From NCBI GenBank assembly GCA_021464245.1, contig JADCRB010000030.1, forward strand, positions 3,550,213 to 3,614,212: a stretch of 64,000 bases of DNA. The letters are read 5' to 3'. The DNA is from Carallia brachiata (Eukaryota > Streptophyta > Magnoliopsida > Malpighiales > Rhizophoraceae). Position 1 is the first letter of the stretch, and each line of letters begins with the position of its first letter. The notes beneath the pieces were generated by a model, which saw nothing but the letters and a program-made list of their open reading frames with translations, had not been told where the DNA came from and made no database searches. Made by a program: the position numbers and the translations under genes. Shown here piece by piece: positions 62,734 through 64,000 of this stretch.

Positions 62734-63073
62734 TGCTTTGTTTGGTTTAGGAGTAAATCATAAGAAAAGAAAATGATTGAAAAAAAAAATTATTATTACG
62801 CTTTTTATATTCTCACAATTTTTTTTATCAATTTAAAGAATATAATTTTTTCACAATTTTTTTTGTACAAATTACTATTTATTTTCCTTTTGTATCATCT
62901 TTTCACGTTACTTTCTCATCAATCAAATAATGTAATTTTTTCATAACTTTTTCTCTCACAAATTACTGTTAATTTTTTTCTAATTATTTTCTTTCTCACA
63001 ACTTTCTTAATTCAAATAATTTTATTTTCTCATAATTTTTTTCTCACACTTTCTCACAAATCCAAACATGTCA
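62734..63073. mobile_element. Tourist-like MITE, 340 bp
   Basis: The left end TGCTTTGTTTGG and right end CCAAACATGTCA match as inverted repeats at 9 of 12 positions. TTA flanks both sides (62731-62733 and 63074-63076). The interior is reiterated TCTCACAA and TCACAATTTTTTT-type sequence, a different family from 61841-62509. Confidence 0.65.
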
Positions 63074-63076
63074 TTA

Positions 63077-64000
63077 AGCTGAAACTTCGTCCTAATGTAT
63101 TAGTTTCGGCTTTTTCTTTCTTATTTATATTCTTAATACATTACAATAAAGTTTACAATTTGTATAAAATATTAATGTTAAAATTACTGTTTCTTCAATT
63201 CCAATAAACCTAAAAAAATTCTCTTTTCCTAAGCTTTTAATAGTCTTTTTTTTTTTTTTTATAGTGATGGAGGCAGATCATTATTTCTTGATGATGGAAT
63301 AGGGAAATAATATAGAAAATATTGTAATATGTGCTTTCTTGGCGTAATGCATATTTTGATCGAGATACATTTGGGAACAGATTCATAGGGGTTTTTTTTT
63401 TTAGGGGAAAAAAAGATATGCAGTTGTATAATTTTTTTGGTCAAACTAGCTCAGACTTATATGCAGTTATATAATCCAGATATGCAGTTACATAATTGGT
63501 TATGCGCAGACTACTATTTTTTTTTTTTTTGGTTGAGATGAGCAGACTACTAACTCTCATCTTTTTGAAACTAAAAGCAGGACAAATTTTAGCAGTTGGG
63601 ACAGTCACCTTAAACCATACTAATGTTAGCATTTATGTTAATATTTCAACTTCTTCTAAATTTAACTACATGTAAAAGCCCTAAATTGTTCTCTTATTTT
63701 CTTGAATTCTCAAATTTATTTTAGTTTTCTTAAAAAGGATAAGTTAATACTTTTTTTTCTTCTTGTTTTTATGAAAAGAAAAAAAAGTATTCTCAAACTT
63801 TTATTTTTAATTGCTTAAAAAGGAAATAAATATTAAGTTTCTTTTTTTTTTCTCTTTTAAATAAAACATAAGTAATAATAACCTTTTCAACGAATTTCAC
63901 AAATTTGCACAATAGTATTTTTTAACAAATTTCATAAATCAGCACATAACACAGGTCTAAAACTAGTACGTGTGACTGAATTTCACAATTTGACCCCAAG
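63077..64000. other. AT-rich intergenic DNA to the window end
   Basis: Homopolymer runs and short chance frames. A TATGCAGTTATATAATCCAGA-like string is repeated twice near 63417-63500. No gene seen. Confidence 0.55.

Overview
The window is nuclear DNA of a eudicot plant, probably a rosid. It is AT-rich with long intergenic stretches, and its genes are interrupted by GT-AG introns. Its proteins are plant-specific: a MORF RNA-editing factor, a plant-type DCAF1, a Raf-like MAPKKK, a PRK-type LRR receptor kinase and a USP-kinase RLCK. It also carries many plant transposon relics and a nuclear fragment of plastid rbcL. I cannot name the species.

Layout. Positions 1-729 (minus) hold the 5' part of an endonuclease V gene running off the left edge. 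A gag-only Copia ORF lies just upstream at 819-1613. A mitochondrial-type MORF1/4-like editing factor occupies 4507-8141 (minus), with an rbcL fragment in its first intron. From 8.2 to 13.1 kb there is repeat-rich DNA: a SINE, a decayed LINE RNase H region and MITEs. The 14-exon DCAF1 gene fills 13310-23984 (plus). It converges on a two-coding-exon Raf-like kinase (24537-26961, minus) whose long leader intron reaches about 28.1 kb. From 28.8 to 38.1 kb the DNA is intergenic and includes a 1.42-kb direct duplication. A PRK receptor kinase (38141-44128, plus) carries a 2.1-kb solo LTR in its first intron. It is followed in tandem by a USP/coiled-coil/kinase RLCK (45371-49806, plus). From 49.8 to 64 kb I find no gene I can support, but a set of well-bounded transposons: a SINE, a foldback hairpin, an LTR-like element, a 1.36-kb MULE-like element with a 10-bp target duplication, and two Tourist-like MITEs with TAA/TTA duplications.

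The gene content matches, from memory, the Arabidopsis chromosome 4 block At4g31150 (endonuclease V), At4g31160 (DCAF1), At4g31170 (Raf-like kinase), At4g31230 (RLCK) and At4g31250 (PRK7). The MORF gene is extra and the last two genes are in swapped order. These genes share ancestry of position rather than one pathway. DCAF1 is the substrate receptor of a CUL4-DDB1 ubiquitin ligase, three genes are kinases or kinase-like receptors, and MORF acts in organellar RNA editing.

The most notable anomaly is that DCAF1, normally an essential gene, contains three apparent single-base frameshifts (two in exon 10, one in exon 13), while every splice site is intact and the summed frame closes once they are allowed for. 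I see no new multi-gene system. The novelty here lies in the repeats and in these frameshifts.
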